This document shows positions 47,031 through 58,819 of a stretch of 64,000 bases of DNA, piece after piece. A program made the position numbers and the translations under genes. This stretch comes from Clarireedia homoeocarpa (Eukaryota > Ascomycota > Leotiomycetes > Helotiales > Rutstroemiaceae). The DNA is taken from NCBI GenBank assembly GCA_001465935.1, contig LNKV01000005.1, positions 1,178,001-1,242,000 of the forward strand. The letters run 5' to 3'. The notes under the pieces were generated by a model that saw only the letters and a list, made by a program, of their open reading frames with translations, made no database searches and was not told the DNA's origin. The first letter of the stretch is position 1. Each line of letters starts with the position of its first letter.

Positions 47031-50000
47031 TTAAACCATAGAATCGTAAGTCCATCCACCTTGTCTCCTCACGCGGTCTCTCGCTTCCAGGTCTTTTCGG
47101 ACCTCATCCTCTGTCAGACGATCGTTCCCACTCCAATTGGCACTAGATGTCCTCGCTCTGAATTTGTGGAAGCGATCCTTGCTTTTACTGAAGACTTCCT
47201 CCATATTCAAAGGTCCAGGCCGTCCAAACACTTCTTGTGGGTCGATAGTTTCCTGGAGCGCCAATTGCTTGCGAATCTCAGGGGAATCAGTCCAACCGAG
47301 ACCCGAAAACTTCTTCTTTTCTTTATCTTCGTCTTCATCCTCATCTTCACTATCGGTAAGAATCTCGGGAAGATCGATGTTCTCTCCATTCTCGTAACGT
47401 GGAGACGATTTTGCTACTGATTTTGCAGACTTCGCTGCATGCAAAGCAGTGCCAGGTCTAGCAGGTGTTTTGTAGGGCTGACCATTTTGTCCACTACTCG
47501 AGGCGAATGGAATGGGTCCTTTGGAAACCTGAGCCATGTCCATAGGATGCCCAGCTTTCGACTGGTGCTGAGACATGAGGGTGGTTCTTTGAAGATTAGC
47601 AGGCGGCGGGGCGTGAGCGTATCCGCTGGGGAATAGTGACTTGGTGGCCATCTCCTATAGCATGTTAGCGTCAAATACATAAGGGGGATTGCTGAAGTTC
47701 TTCTAACCTTAGGCCGAATACTCGATTGACGAATTGGAGGGGCAGTCATCTTAGGATGAGACTCTACCAGTTCGTCATCGTCATCTAGATAGTCGCTGGT
47801 TCTGACGCGTTTGTGGTGCGTTTCATTTGGATGGGGCATGCCGCTGCGTTGCATGGTAGATTGTGAATTCTGCTCATCATTATTTTCCTGTTGCAAAGGT
47901 CTCTTTGGGGGAGCTTTTGCTGTATTCATCGGTGGATTGATGCGTGATAATTTTGTTTGGCCACCAAGATCGTTCCTTTGTGGAGGGACTGGTGGTAATG
48001 CCTTGTCCGGCCATGAGTCGACATTGTGCTGGGGCCGAATAGCTGGTGGTGGTGCCCTTGTTTCCTTCGCTCTTTCCATGTCTAGCCTTCTCTTATCCAT
48101 AGCCTGTCGAGAGGCTGCCCTTTTGACTTCAGTAGTAGTAGTGGCGTCTTTCTGGAGATCTCGTTGACGCTCAAGTTCCCGTTTACGGGCTACCTCTTGC
48201 TGTCGTCTTTCTTCCTCCTTTGCTGCAGCTCGTTGGCGTTCAATCTCAAGCTTTGCCTCCCGTTTCCGTTGAGCGGCGAGCTCATCTTGTTCTTTCTTTC
48301 TCGCAGCTGCTTCTAAAGCTTTGTTGGCCGCAGCCTTGAAGCTGTTGGTTGAAGATTTGCTTTGTAGGGAGCTGGTGCTAGCCTTGTTTCGCAAATGTGC
48401 TGGCTGCGATGATGTAGATGCAGTGGGAGCTTGCAATGACTCTTGTAAAGTGGCTGCAAGTGTCGTGTTTGATGGATAGTATTGCTGTTCACGTGAAGAT
48501 CCAGTATCAACTCTGATGACAGTTGGTGGTTTCGCTTTAGAAACGGTTTCCTTTGTGGGTCTCAGTGGCCTCTTGGCTCCAGGTCGCCCAATTTGAGACT
48601 TGGGCCTGGGAATGGCAGGAGGTGGCATAGATGATGAGATATCAGTCATGCCAACATCTTTACTCGAGGATGCTTCGGCAGGTTGTGCGACAGCTGCAAT
48701 GGCTTCTGCCTCTAATTGTGCTTTTGTTTTGCGAGGGCTGCTTCGGGGAACATCAAGTTGGCTTGCCTTGACCAACTTCTCTTGTTCTTTCCGTGCTTCC
48801 ATCTGTCTTTGCAACGCTGTGGCTCGCTCCTGCTCTTCATGGAAAACACGTGCCTCTTCCTTGACCTTCATACGTGCCTTCTCCAATTGTGCCGCCATCT
48901 TTTGCGCCTCTTTAGCTTCCCTCGCCGCTTCTTTAGCAGCCTCTTCCTTTCTCTTCTCTTCGCGCTCAGTAGATGCTCTTGTCTTACGGATACTTGCTTT
49001 CGAAGCACTTTGATATGTATCGATAGACCTGACATCAGCCGCTTGTAATGGCTCGTCATCATCATTTGACTCGCTGCGAAGAACATCCTCTAGAGACGGA
49101 GTGGGGTTACGATAAATCCTGGCTGATGGTGGCGAGAGCGTTTCTGTCTTTGCTTCGGCACTTACAACTGCGCTGCTGGCAAATAAACCTCTAGATGATT
49201 TAAGAATAGAAGAGAATTTGTCCTTAGCCGCCTTTAAAGGACTACCTCGAAGGGTCCTTGGCGACCTTGGCAGACTCGATAGCTCCTCGTCAATCTTGCT
49301 GATGGCTGGATTTGGATTGGAGACTGCTATGGGCTTTGGGGGGCTAGAAATGTCACCTGATTTCTTTGGTGATGATGACTGGATAAAGGAGGTTGAAACA
49401 GACTTGGTGTGACCTGTAGCAGCAGGCTCGCGAGCTGGCGACCGCTGCCTTCCTTCTTCGCCTCTCTTTGGTATATTGAAATGAGACCCTCCAATAGTAT
49501 CCTTGTCATGAATATTCTCCATAACATCCGTAGTATATGTCTTTTGGATTACGGGTCGAGGGCTAAACACAGACAGGTCTTTCGTGACTGTTGTTGGAGG
49601 TGGTCCAATCCAACTATCCTCTTCATCCAAAGGAAACGCGCCAGGAGCAATAGAAGTTGAGTTCTTTTGTTGAGGGGATGGCTCTGCAACCTTTTGTGGT
49701 GTAGGAGGCTGAGTAGCTTGGGTCGATTGATTCGGACCCAGGCCACTCCCTGCAAGAGATTTCGAAGCAGGTCTGGTAATGGCTTGAGTCTGCCCAAGCA
49801 TGCTAATTTGATCTTGAAGGCGTTGGGTAGAGGTCTTGTTGTGAATTCGTGCCAACCTCGTTTCCGCTTCCTGGCCCTCCTGGCTCGCCAACCTTTCAAC
49901 TTCATCAACATCCATCTCATCATCGCTCTTTTCTGCATTATCCAATTTAACATTACCAAGGCTCTTTCCACCTGTGAGACGACCATAATAGCTATTTCGA

Positions 50001-51383
50001 TTCTGATCGAGATGACTTGTACGAGAAGTCCGATTACCTATGCTCTTCTTGGTTGTTAAAGGCTCTCGAGCAGGTAAAGAAGCAAAATTCAAGCTACTCT
50101 TCCTAACAATGGGTCGGATGGGACTAGAACCTTCGGATGGAGATGCAGCAACTGGAGCATCATCCATATTCTCGTCTTCATCTTGAACGAGCTCGGAGGG
50201 TTGAGGTTCCACCGGAAGTTCCTTAAGTGGGGAGCGCTTTTTCTTTGGTAACGGCGTTGATGACTTTTGTGGCGTCTTCTCACGAGGCGATTGAACAGCC
50301 GGGCTTTGATTGCGGAGCGGTGAATCAAGATTTGGATATACAACATCCTCCATAACATGATCAGCTTTCTGTTCTGGTGACCGTACCTCTTCTCCTCCTG
50401 GCGTTGGTTCTACTTCTGGCTCTGCTTCAGGTTCCGGCTCCGCTTCCGCTTCCGGTTCAGCTTCTGGTTCAGCTTCTGGCTCCATTTCTATTTCTGGCTC
50501 TATTCCTGCCTCCATTTCAGCTAGGACTTCGTGGGCTTTTGACTGGTCCTCATGTGCAGACTGAAATGAGCCTCCTGTGGTTCGTCGTGCTTCCGATTCT
50601 CTACGCTCAATCACAGCATTTTCTGTCGCTACTGTCTCCACCTCACCACCATTCTCCATAGCTTGCTCATCTTCCATCTCATCCGGAACTGCATTTGCCA
50701 TTGAAGATGTAGGCTGTGACGGGGTCGATAAATAGGCTGGGACTCCAATTGGTTGAGAGAAGGGCTGCGTCGCCTCGTCAGGTTGGCTCCCAAAAAATCC
50801 CGAGTCGAGGTTGTGGACGACATTTTTGCGTTGAAAGGGGTTATCATTGTTAACTGTACTAGAACTAGAAGGTCGATGAGTCTGGGCGAACTCTTCGACA
50901 GGCTGTGTAGGTTCATCCTCTGCGACTCGGAAGGATGGCGCGGGTCGCTCGAAGTGAGCCTGTCGAAATGGACTCGGCGCGCCTTTTTGAGTGGCAGAAA
51001 ATACATCAGATAACGGCTGCTCACATGTTAGCATATTTTTCCCGGAAGATCTGTCTTAGACATACTGCGCGGACTTCTAATGGATTTAACTTCTTAGCGG
51101 TTCGCGGTGTCTTTCCACGTAATTTTCCGGGTGTTTTGAATATGTTTGCGACATTTCTGTAATATAATTAGACCGTGTATTTACAGTAAATTTTGTTTAC
51201 TTACACTTGGTTTTGGTTGAAGATTTCTGACATGTGCTCGTTCAACCACTCGATCTCGTTCCTGGCAGAGAACGTGAACTCCTCTGCCTCTGACTCGACG
51301 ATTTCCAATGCCGTTTTTCTTTCCTGTGCTATCCATGCCGCCGATCCGACCTGCAATCGCGGATTTGGTCGTATCGCTGCCAT
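47031..51383 (-). CDS. INCENP/Sli15, chromosomal passenger complex scaffold
   Basis: Scaffold that activates Aurora B kinase (Ipl1) and places it at centromeres and the spindle midzone. Exons are 51205..51383, 51066..51156, 47708..51016 and 47031..47654, giving 1400 aa. The N-terminal region (ERKTALEIVESEAEEFTFSA, WLNEHMSEIF, NVANIFKTPGKLRGKTPR) fits the survivin/borealin-binding part. A Glu-Pro repeat precedes a disordered middle. Two charged helical blocks, about residues 680-750 and 890-960, look like a single alpha helix or coiled coil. The last exon holds the IN-box from WTDSPEIRKQL (about 1313) to the end, with the TSS motif in RTSSANW that Aurora B phosphorylates. The IN-box exon is separated by a GTTAGA-donor intron, so a model ending in exon 3 would miss the kinase-activating part. 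Confidence 0.93.
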
Positions 51384-51889
51384 TGTGTTTTGAGGTTTCT
51401 ATTCGGGGCGCGTAATTTGTGTGAAACGTTGCGCGGTACAGCGAGATTTTCGATTGAACTTATCATAAGCTCATTTCGTATGAGCTCTTGTTTCTATTCC
51501 GTTGGTAGGCGACGTGCGGTTTGGTGGTTGTGAGAAGCAAAACTCCAAAATTCGTGATGTTGGCGAGTGTGTCGATTGTTTTGGTTTGGTCCCTTGTCGC
51601 GTCAAGATCTCGATGCTACTCGTCCAAGGTTCAGGTCATGTGATGACTACTGCTAGTGGGCGCTAGCTCCGGGTATGCTACGGGAACAACGACGCACCGC
51701 TAATGACACTACAACTTCCACCCGATTACTCTGGTGGAGATTGCTCAAAGAGCTGTAAGTATTCATAGGTTAGCTCGTAGTTTTTCCCCTCTTCTAATTC
51801 TCGTATTTTATTCACTGCCGTAATGCTATAACTTCTACCAAATCCACCTTCAAGTGCAGGCCCAAAACGAGTGAGACTCATCGAGAAGC
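51384..51889. promoter_or_regulatory. Shared divergent promoter, INCENP / acyl-CoA dehydrogenase
   Basis: 506 bp between two start codons. Both promoters must lie here. I see no strong named motif. Confidence 0.55.
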
Positions 51890-53373
51890 ATGTTTCGGAC
51901 GAATATTCCAAGATGTTTTCGATCGGCACGCTCATGGCCATGCTATATGCAAACATCCAAGCGAACCTTCACTGTTTCCATCCGGAATAGAGCCAATACG
52001 TTGATGGAAATAAGTAGCTTCTCGGAAACACAGCTGGAAGTACGAGAAGCCGTTGCTAAAATTTGTTCAAACTATCCAGATGTGAGGTTGCTTGCTATGT
52101 CGATGAATGGCATCAAAATATTGATATTAATACCAGGAATACTGGGCGAAACACGATGAGTCCGCAGAGTATCCCCATGAGTTGCATACAGACCTGGCAA
52201 AAGGCGGATGGATCGGTATTGCGCTTCCCGAAGACCTTGGAGGTTCCGGTCTAGGTATTTCGGAAGCTACGATGATGTTACATACCATTTCAGAGTGCGT
52301 GTGTCATAGAAAACTCTAAAGATGAAACCACTGACAATTCTATCAGAAGCGGTGCTGGCATGGCCGGGGCACAATCTATACATGCAAGTTCGTGCTGGAA
52401 TTGAGCATTAAACAATGATTGTTTAACAATCCTTGACTGACATCTACTAGATGTCTATGCTACCCAGCCTGTAGCTAAATTTGCTACATCCGAGCAACGC
52501 CAAAGAATGCTGCCCAAGCTCATCAACGGCTCGTGGCGAGTCTGTTTTGGAGTGACCGAACCAAATACTGGTTTAGAAACACTCAAACTCAGGACTCGTG
52601 CTATCAAAGAGGGTGACACCTACAAGATCTCTGGCCAAAAGATCTGGATATCCTCTGCACAAGTAGCTTCAAAGATGATCTTGCTAGCACGGACTACCCC
52701 AATCGAGGAAGTGAAGAAACCATCCGAAGGATTATCACTGTTCTTCATCGATTTTGATCCTAAACAGCCAGGACTAGAACTCAAGAAGATTAAAAAAATG
52801 GGTGGTCGTGCAATAGATGCAAATGAGGTATTCTTTGACAACTACACTATCAGCTGTGACTCCCTGATTGGACAAGAAGGCCAGGGATTCAAGATTGTAC
52901 TTCATGGTATGAACGCCGAAAGATGCCTCCTTGCCGGAGAAGCATTAGGCCTTGGATACGCGGCACTGTATCGCGCATCTGAGTATGCGAAAGAAAGAAT
53001 CGTATTTGGTCGCCCTATCGGCATGAACCAAGGCATTCAGCATCCTTTAGCGGACGCATATATGCATCTCGAAGCTGCGAAGCTCGCGACATATCATGCT
53101 GCGAGACTTTACGATAAGTCTACAACGGACGAGTCAGTCACACAATCAGCTGTCGGAGTTGCTTGTAATAGTGCAAAATATTTGGCCGCCGAGGCAGCTT
53201 TTACTGCTTGTGAGAGAAGCGTTTTGAGCTTGGGTGGGATGGGGTATGCTCAAGAGTATAATGTTGAGAGGTATTTGAGGGAATGTTTTGTTCCAAGGAT
53301 TGCACCTATCTCAAGAGAGATGATTATGAATTATGTAGGAGAAAAGGTACTAGGATTACCAAGAAGCTATTAG
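51890..53373 (+). CDS. Mitochondrial acyl-CoA dehydrogenase
   Basis: FAD enzyme that introduces the first double bond into an acyl-CoA during beta-oxidation or branched-chain amino-acid breakdown. Exons are 51890..52081, 52137..52294, 52347..52387 and 52451..53373, giving 437 aa. Exon 3 is only 41 nt (SGAGMAGAQSIHA). The N-terminus is rich in Arg/Ser without acids up to about residue 35, as in a matrix presequence. GGWIGIALPEDLGGSGLGIS, FGVTEPNTGLETLKLRTRA, GQKIWISSAQVA and GERCLLAGE-like NAERCLLAGEAL mark the family. Catalytic base position is the Glu of GGMGYAQEYNVER. The chain-length or branched-chain class cannot be fixed. It is divergent from INCENP with no functional link. Confidence 0.92.
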
Positions 53374-53548
53374 GCGTGCACATTATGAATAAATCAAAAT
53401 CCCCTTGTAAAACCACTATCTATCTAATTCATTACAAACTTATTGCTTTATATTACATATATTCATCCATTAACCAGGTCATTCATCCATCCATCCATTG
53501 ATCCATAACACAGTTCATCTACATATACACATCACACACAATAACGCC
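53374..53548. other. Short convergent spacer
   Basis: 175 bp between two stop codons, AT-rich, with CATCCATC repeats near 53460-53505. Confidence 0.5.
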
Positions 53549-56500
53549 TTACAAGTTTCCAAATCCTCCTATTCCCAACGCCGATCCATATGCAGGCGCC
53601 TTTCCTTTATTACCTTGTCCTGATCCAGCAACCCCAATAAGAGTCTGACTCCTTGCCCGACCAACGGCAAAATCAATACTGCCCATATTGCTATGACTTC
53701 TCGCACGACCGACTCTAACCTCGCCATCAGCAGCACCATCTCTTATCTCCTCCTTGCTTCTCTCCACTGCCGCATTCATCTCCTCCATCCTACGCGTCCT
53801 AACTCTCCGCAAAACACGCGGAATATCCGCTTCCGCATCTTTCTTCTCTTCCGCCGATTTCTCAGCCACTGCCGCTCCACCTACTCCACCCAACGGTGCA
53901 GTCGCACCAGCTCCTGCACTGGGTCCAAAAATATTACTAAACGTGCCTCTCCTTTTCCTAGCCTGCAACTGTGGCGGTTCCAGCTCACCAACCTTTACCT
54001 CCTCCATCTGGTCTTCGCCTCCATCAACAGTTCCCGGCCTGGGTACCATCTCCGATTCCACCGTATCCGGTCGCTGAATCTTGTCGACCCAATCTCTATA
54101 TGTTCCTCTGGTTAAGAGCCCGCTTCGGAACTCGTTAGCTCCGACGAGTAGTTTGACGAGATCGATCAATTCTTCTAGATACTCGATGACTTCGATTTGA
54201 CCCGCGCTTGCGGCATTCCATGAGAGAAACTTCTGCCTTACGATACGTTTTACCATTGAGATCTCGATTTCGGAACGCTCATTGTTGGAGGAGAAATCTT
54301 TTGAAGAGGAGAGGACGACTTCGCGAACACGATTTACCAGGCGAAGATGAGCGAGACGGGCTGATGGGAGGAATTGGGGAAGCGGAAGTTTAGTGGTAAG
54401 AGCTTCGTGGGCAGCAAATAGGATAAGAGTGATGGAGCCGGCAACGTTGCGACGGTATGGATATACTTGAGCATTTAGTTCTTCGAGAACACCAGAGCCG
54501 TATTCGTAGCGGAGGATGAGCATGTTCTCCATACGATCAATGATAGCGTGAAGAACGTAGAGAATTTCGCCGTAGATGAGGGCAAGTCCTGCGAACGAAC
54601 CTTTGAGCCGTGGTTCGTTGGCGCAGAAAGGAAGGAATGTTTCAGCAGCAACGAGAGCGGCTTCGGCTTTGGATTTGGCGGTTGAGAAACGGAGTGTTAC
54701 CTCTGGCGAATGGACTTTCACGTTAGTTTCGGTTTCAATTCCATAGGCGAGACAGGCTTCCATCTCAGAAATCTGGCGGATGGAGGAGGCGATAGATTCA
54801 ACGAGACGGTCGCGGGCTCTGACAGGGAAGAAGGCAACTTGCACCAAAAGAGCCACAACACCACCGATAAGAAATGCAATCAGACGTTTCAAGAAGTTTT
54901 GGGTAGAAGAACCTGGTACAGTGTGATCTTCTGTTGCTAAAACAACAACGCACATGGAAATAATTGAAACCATGCCCGCTTTGATATATTTTGAGCCAAG
55001 CTGAATGTACGCTGATGGAATAATACCAATGACGATCATTACCACTGCCACGACACGGTTGCCATGGTGAGCTTCGTAAGCAGCGTATCCCCATATACAT
55101 CCAAGTGTTGTGCCGACACCGCGTACCATGAACATCATTACCGATGTTCCGATGGCAACTTCGGTGATGAGGACGAGTTGTAGGGCAGCCCATAGACCTC
55201 GCTGTAGGGAGTACCAGGTATTCCATTGAGCTAGGAAAGCAGGCCAGGTAACCAGGAAAACGGCAACAGTCAGCTTGAGTGCGTATGAAATGTCATCACT
55301 TCCACCCGGATATTCGATTACGTCTGCTAGCCTATTCCGCAAACGAAAGAAGAAGGTCCCCTTCTTCTTTTTGCGCTTCGGTGGTTGGCTTGGTTTGGGG
55401 AGTGATTTCGGTTCTTCTTTTGGCACAGCAGATTCTTCGTCCTTCTTCTCAAGTACAGTTTCACCGCTGGAAATGCTATTATCATCGTCATCGCCAGGAT
55501 CGTCTTGCTTGTTACCAGTTCGCGCATCTCTTCGAGCATTGTCTGGCAAGGCCAGCATGTCAGCCTCGCCTCCTGAGTTAAGCCACTTTCGCCAATTGAT
55601 TTGTGGGAGATATATTCTCTTCCGATCATGCCGCTCTTTCCGTCGCTCCACCAACGCCCTAGAGTGTCTGAGCATTCCCAGAGTATGTAAAGCCGCTTGC
55701 CGTAGGTTCAACAGAAATGACGAGATCAAAAACGTTTCCATACGCGGCATGATATCAACTTGAGGACCTCCAAGTTCGTGCAGTGCTGCGGCTCCTTCTA
55801 ACGCGGCTGCTGAAGTTCGGTCAAAATCTGCTATGGCATCAATCAAGATGTCAACTCTGATGTCGATTTCTTCAAGTTCTATGCCTGAAGGAGCTCGGAT
55901 ACCAGATGGTAATTTAGGCACATCGTAGCAATATGCAAGGGCTGAAGAAACAACATCGACACTTCTGTCAATCTTCTCCTGCAGATCAGACAACGGCTTG
56001 GCAATTCGTTGAACGAGGTACTTCAGCAAGTCAATGTCACCATATTCGATCTCTTTCCTTGGCTTAACCAATTCTAGGTTCTCCTTCTCGGTCTCAACCA
56101 ACGATTTCACTTTCTTCCTATCCTTTCTTCGCTTCTTTTTTTGCTTCCGTCTTTCTTTTCTAGAAGGCTTCTTGTCATCTATACCAGATTCATTGTGGGT
56201 GTCCTCAACGTCAGTCGTTGGGCGTGATGATTCTTCTCCTTCTGTGGTATCGACGCCGGCATTCTCGGCTATTGATTTCAGCTGCGCTTCATCAGGATTG
56301 GGAGCATCTGCCTTATCATTTTCATCGCCGATCAATGCGTATTTACTCTCACAAGCTCCAATCAGCGCAATCGTGTTAGCCACAAGTTTTTTCATCTCAA
56401 TGACACTGATAGGTTTCACATCTTTCGGAGGTAAGACCGCCCAAGCAAGCTCAAAGTTACATTCCTGCTGGGCGGACTTGCAGCTTGAGAGTTTAGAACG

Positions 56501-57418
56501 TAGCTTGGTTTTCCTGTCGGTCAAAGATTTCAACTTCACGGGCTCTGGAGCTTTCTTCTGCACCTTCTCTGGCACTGGTTCCGTTACATCCTTCTTTTTG
56601 TGGAAAATAGAAAATAGCTTTTCTCTAAGACGAGTGTCGGTGTCGGGCTTCTCGGGAGGTGGTTCTGCATAAGTTGGGGACCTATGAAGTTCTTCGCCAT
56701 TTTCCTGTGCCAGAGTCCCTGCGATCGCAACTTCAGCGCCCTCGGCACTTGCGATGAAATATTTTCCTGCATCACGCAGAGCTCGAACAGTCTCGCCTAG
56801 AGTTTCAATAGTCGTGATACCTAGGAAGCTGCTGGAGAACTCTGGGAAAACCGTGGTATTCACAACAAGTAAAAGGGGAATAGCAGTGAGGATGGGATAT
56901 AAAAGCTGGGTGGCGGAAAGTTTAGTGACGTGTGTGGCGGTACCTGTCATACTAACAACTGACACAATAACCAGAAGTAGCACAAACAGGAACAGACGTG
57001 GTGTACGCGATCGTAGAATTCCATGGACAAAAACAGCTGCTGCAAGAAATATCCCTCGAATCGTGTATGCTGCTTGAGGGTTGCTGTCGTATATCAGACT
57101 TGACAGGTACAATGCCAACATAGACCAAGCTGCTCCAACCAGTGTACCCGAAAGAACCAAGACCAAAGCTTCAACCATCATTCCGAAGCGTCTGCCAGGG
57201 TGACCGAAGACTGTGACTATTGGCCCTAGATACGCCGCTTTTCCATAGACTGCGACAACTGCCGGTAGCACCGCGATAATGACCGCAATTGTCGTCGCCA
57301 ATGTATTCTTGAGTATGCGCTGCCAGAGGTGGTTAGTTTGCAGATTTTTCCATATCGCTTTCGCCCGTTTTTCCGCCCACTCTTCCCACGTCTTTGGGCT
57401 GAACAGAGATTTCTTCAT
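53549..57418 (-). CDS. BRE4/ArAE-type putative aromatic-acid exporter family membrane protein
   Basis: A single exon of 1289 aa starting at the ATG of MKKSLFSPKTWEEW. Two hydrophobic modules are separated by a long charged linker. Module 1 covers about residues 40-220 (LATTIAVIIAVLPAVVAVYG, YLGPIVTVFGHPGRRFG, LVLVLSGTLVGAAW). Module 2 covers about residues 715-880 (LKLTVAVFLVTWPAFLAQW, then WAALQLVLITEVAIGTSVM, KRLIAFLIGGVVALLVQV). This two-fold layout, with a cytosolic helical region after each module, is that of fungal BRE4-like proteins related to fusaric-acid-resistance (FUSC) and aromatic-acid exporters. The linker holds a run of KKKRRKDRKK-type basic residues. The frame stays open 27 codons upstream but without ATG. 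Two uORFs precede the start. Substrate unknown. Confidence 0.85.
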   Translation of the reverse strand: MKKSLFSPKTWEEWAEKRAKAIWKNLQTNHLWQRILKNTLATTIAVIIAVLPAVVAVYGKAAYLGPIVTVFGHPGRRFGMMVEALVLVLSGTLVGAAWSMLALYLSSLIYDSNPQAAYTIRGIFLAAAVFVHGILRSRTPRLFLFVLLLVIVSVVSMTGTATHVTKLSATQLLYPILTAIPLLLVVNTTVFPEFSSSFLGITTIETLGETVRALRDAGKYFIASAEGAEVAIAGTLAQENGEELHRSPTYAEPPPEKPDTDTRLREKLFSIFHKKKDVTEPVPEKVQKKAPEPVKLKSLTDRKTKLRSKLSSCKSAQQECNFELAWAVLPPKDVKPISVIEMKKLVANTIALIGACESKYALIGDENDKADAPNPDEAQLKSIAENAGVDTTEGEESSRPTTDVEDTHNESGIDDKKPSRKERRKQKKKRRKDRKKVKSLVETEKENLELVKPRKEIEYGDIDLLKYLVQRIAKPLSDLQEKIDRSVDVVSSALAYCYDVPKLPSGIRAPSGIELEEIDIRVDILIDAIADFDRTSAAALEGAAALHELGGPQVDIMPRMETFLISSFLLNLRQAALHTLGMLRHSRALVERRKERHDRKRIYLPQINWRKWLNSGGEADMLALPDNARRDARTGNKQDDPGDDDDNSISSGETVLEKKDEESAVPKEEPKSLPKPSQPPKRKKKKGTFFFRLRNRLADVIEYPGGSDDISYALKLTVAVFLVTWPAFLAQWNTWYSLQRGLWAALQLVLITEVAIGTSVMMFMVRGVGTTLGCIWGYAAYEAHHGNRVVAVVMIVIGIIPSAYIQLGSKYIKAGMVSIISMCVVVLATEDHTVPGSSTQNFLKRLIAFLIGGVVALLVQVAFFPVRARDRLVESIASSIRQISEMEACLAYGIETETNVKVHSPEVTLRFSTAKSKAEAALVAAETFLPFCANEPRLKGSFAGLALIYGEILYVLHAIIDRMENMLILRYEYGSGVLEELNAQVYPYRRNVAGSITLILFAAHEALTTKLPLPQFLPSARLAHLRLVNRVREVVLSSSKDFSSNNERSEIEISMVKRIVRQKFLSWNAASAGQIEVIEYLEELIDLVKLLVGANEFRSGLLTRGTYRDWVDKIQRPDTVESEMVPRPGTVDGGEDQMEEVKVGELEPPQLQARKRRGTFSNIFGPSAGAGATAPLGGVGGAAVAEKSAEEKKDAEADIPRVLRRVRTRRMEEMNAAVERSKEEIRDGAADGEVRVGRARSHSNMGSIDFAVGRARSQTLIGVAGSGQGNKGKAPAYGSALGIGGFGNL

Positions 57419-57514
57419 TATGTATAGATTCGAGGTATTTCTTTCTGGCGCATAGAAGCTTTCGCAACTCTTGAATCTATTTTCGTGTTCCGTAGTCAAT
57501 CGTGAGGCATCATA
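57418..57514 (-). promoter_or_regulatory. Two upstream ORFs before the BRE4-like start, one overlapping it
   Basis: uORF 1 (57497-57514) reads ATGATGCCTCACGATTGA. uORF 2 (57418-57453) is 12 codons and ends in TAATG, so its stop shares one A with the ATG of the main gene. This arrangement permits termination-reinitiation. It depends on the transcript starting upstream of 57514, which I cannot see. Confidence 0.45.
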
Positions 57515-57861
57515 GAGAAAAGAAGAGAAATTTGAACAGTGAATGAATCATTTAACTTAACAAAAAACAATATCGTACAGAAACCCTATATACATAGTAG
57601 AAGAAGAAAATAACGGTAGAAAAAGGAACAAAGTTAAGAAAGAGTCAGTGATGGATATCACAGCCCAATAAGCCCCACCCGTTATACGATCTACCGGTGT
57701 ATGCACAGAAGTAGTTAGGCGCCAAGGTAAGCACCCAGCGGCCCTATTTCGCTATAAGTCATGCATAACTACTACTAATTAACTTAAATTTGGTGTTCTA
57801 TCACGCTTACAAGGCTACAGCTCTACGATAATGACAGAGTGGGAGCATCGATAGATTCAAG
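57515..57861. promoter_or_regulatory. Divergent promoter, BRE4-like / IST1-like genes
   Basis: About 350 bp between the uORF region and the IST1-like start. It is A-rich near 57555-57640. No named motif seen. Confidence 0.45.
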
Positions 57862-58819
57862 ATGGCGCCCTCCTCTGTTCTCATAGTGAGTCCGAATTCT
57901 TATCGCAGAAGTGTCAATCGTATGGCCACTAATAATTTCCAAGAACAAACTTAAAGTCCAACTCAAGCTCTCGATTGCGCGTCTTCGCATGGTGCAACAG
58001 AAAGATGAAGCAGTTTCGAAGCAACAGCGTCGTGCAATGGCTCAACTCCTCGAGACCGGAAAAATAGAGTCTGCGAAGATCCGCGTTGAAAACATCATCC
58101 GGTCCGATATCACCACCGAGCTTCATGAGATCTTGGAATTATACTGCGAACTACTCCTTGCGCGAACGGGACTGATGGAGTCGGCGACCTGTGATCCGGG
58201 GCTAGAAGAGGCCGTAAAGAGTCTCATATACGCAGCGCCTAGAACTGAGGTTAAGGAGCTGCAGCAGGTCAGGGCTTTGCTTTGTGAAAAATATGGGAAG
58301 GAATTCGCATTACAGGCAATGGAGAACAGCGATGAGAAGGTCTCAGAAAAGGTATTGAAGAAGCTATCTGTGACGCCACCGCCCCCGGAGCTAGTGAATG
58401 GGTATTTGGAAGAAATCGCAAGAACATACGGGGTTGACTGGCCCAAGAGACCTAAGGAAGAAGTGGGGGGACCTCCGGCCTTTGACGACGACGACGACGA
58501 AAATCCTAGTGGCGCGCAGGCACAAAAGAACTCAACTGTGCCGATCGCTGCGGATGGAAAGGAAGCCGAAGAGAGGGAGGAATTGAGTAAAGCTACTCCA
58601 CCGCGGAATTTCGGTCCTCAAAGTCCACTACGAGTCAATCCACCCAGCCCAAGCACAGACAACTTACATCCAAGGGTCAGAGGCGCGCTAGACTTGAAGC
58701 CCACGAAGAAAATGCAAACTGCTGTACCACAAGCTGGCACTCAGAGCAAGGGGCCTGTTGGTGGTACAATACCTGATGTGAATGAATTGGCAGCGAGGTT
58801 TGCAGCATTGAAGAAATGA
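57862..58819 (+). CDS. IST1: IST1-like ESCRT-III-associated protein
   Basis: Regulator of Vps4 and ESCRT-III in multivesicular body sorting. Exon 1 (57862..57885) encodes only MAPSSVLI; the 58-nt intron leads to exon 2, 57944..58819, starting NKLKVQLKLSIARLRMVQQK. Total 299 aa. The Ist1 helical domain covers about residues 8-185, with KQQRRAMAQLLETGKIESAK, RVENIIRSDITTELHEILEL and YCELLLARTGLM as family blocks. The C-terminal half is acidic then Pro/Ser-rich, and ends LAARFAALKK, consistent with a MIT-interacting tail. A model using the upstream open frame from 57911 would start inside the intron. Confidence 0.93.

Noticed and set aside
57419..57499. 27-residue N-terminal extension of the BRE4-like protein
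   Set aside because: The frame is open but begins at TTG with no ATG; the first ATG is at 57418.
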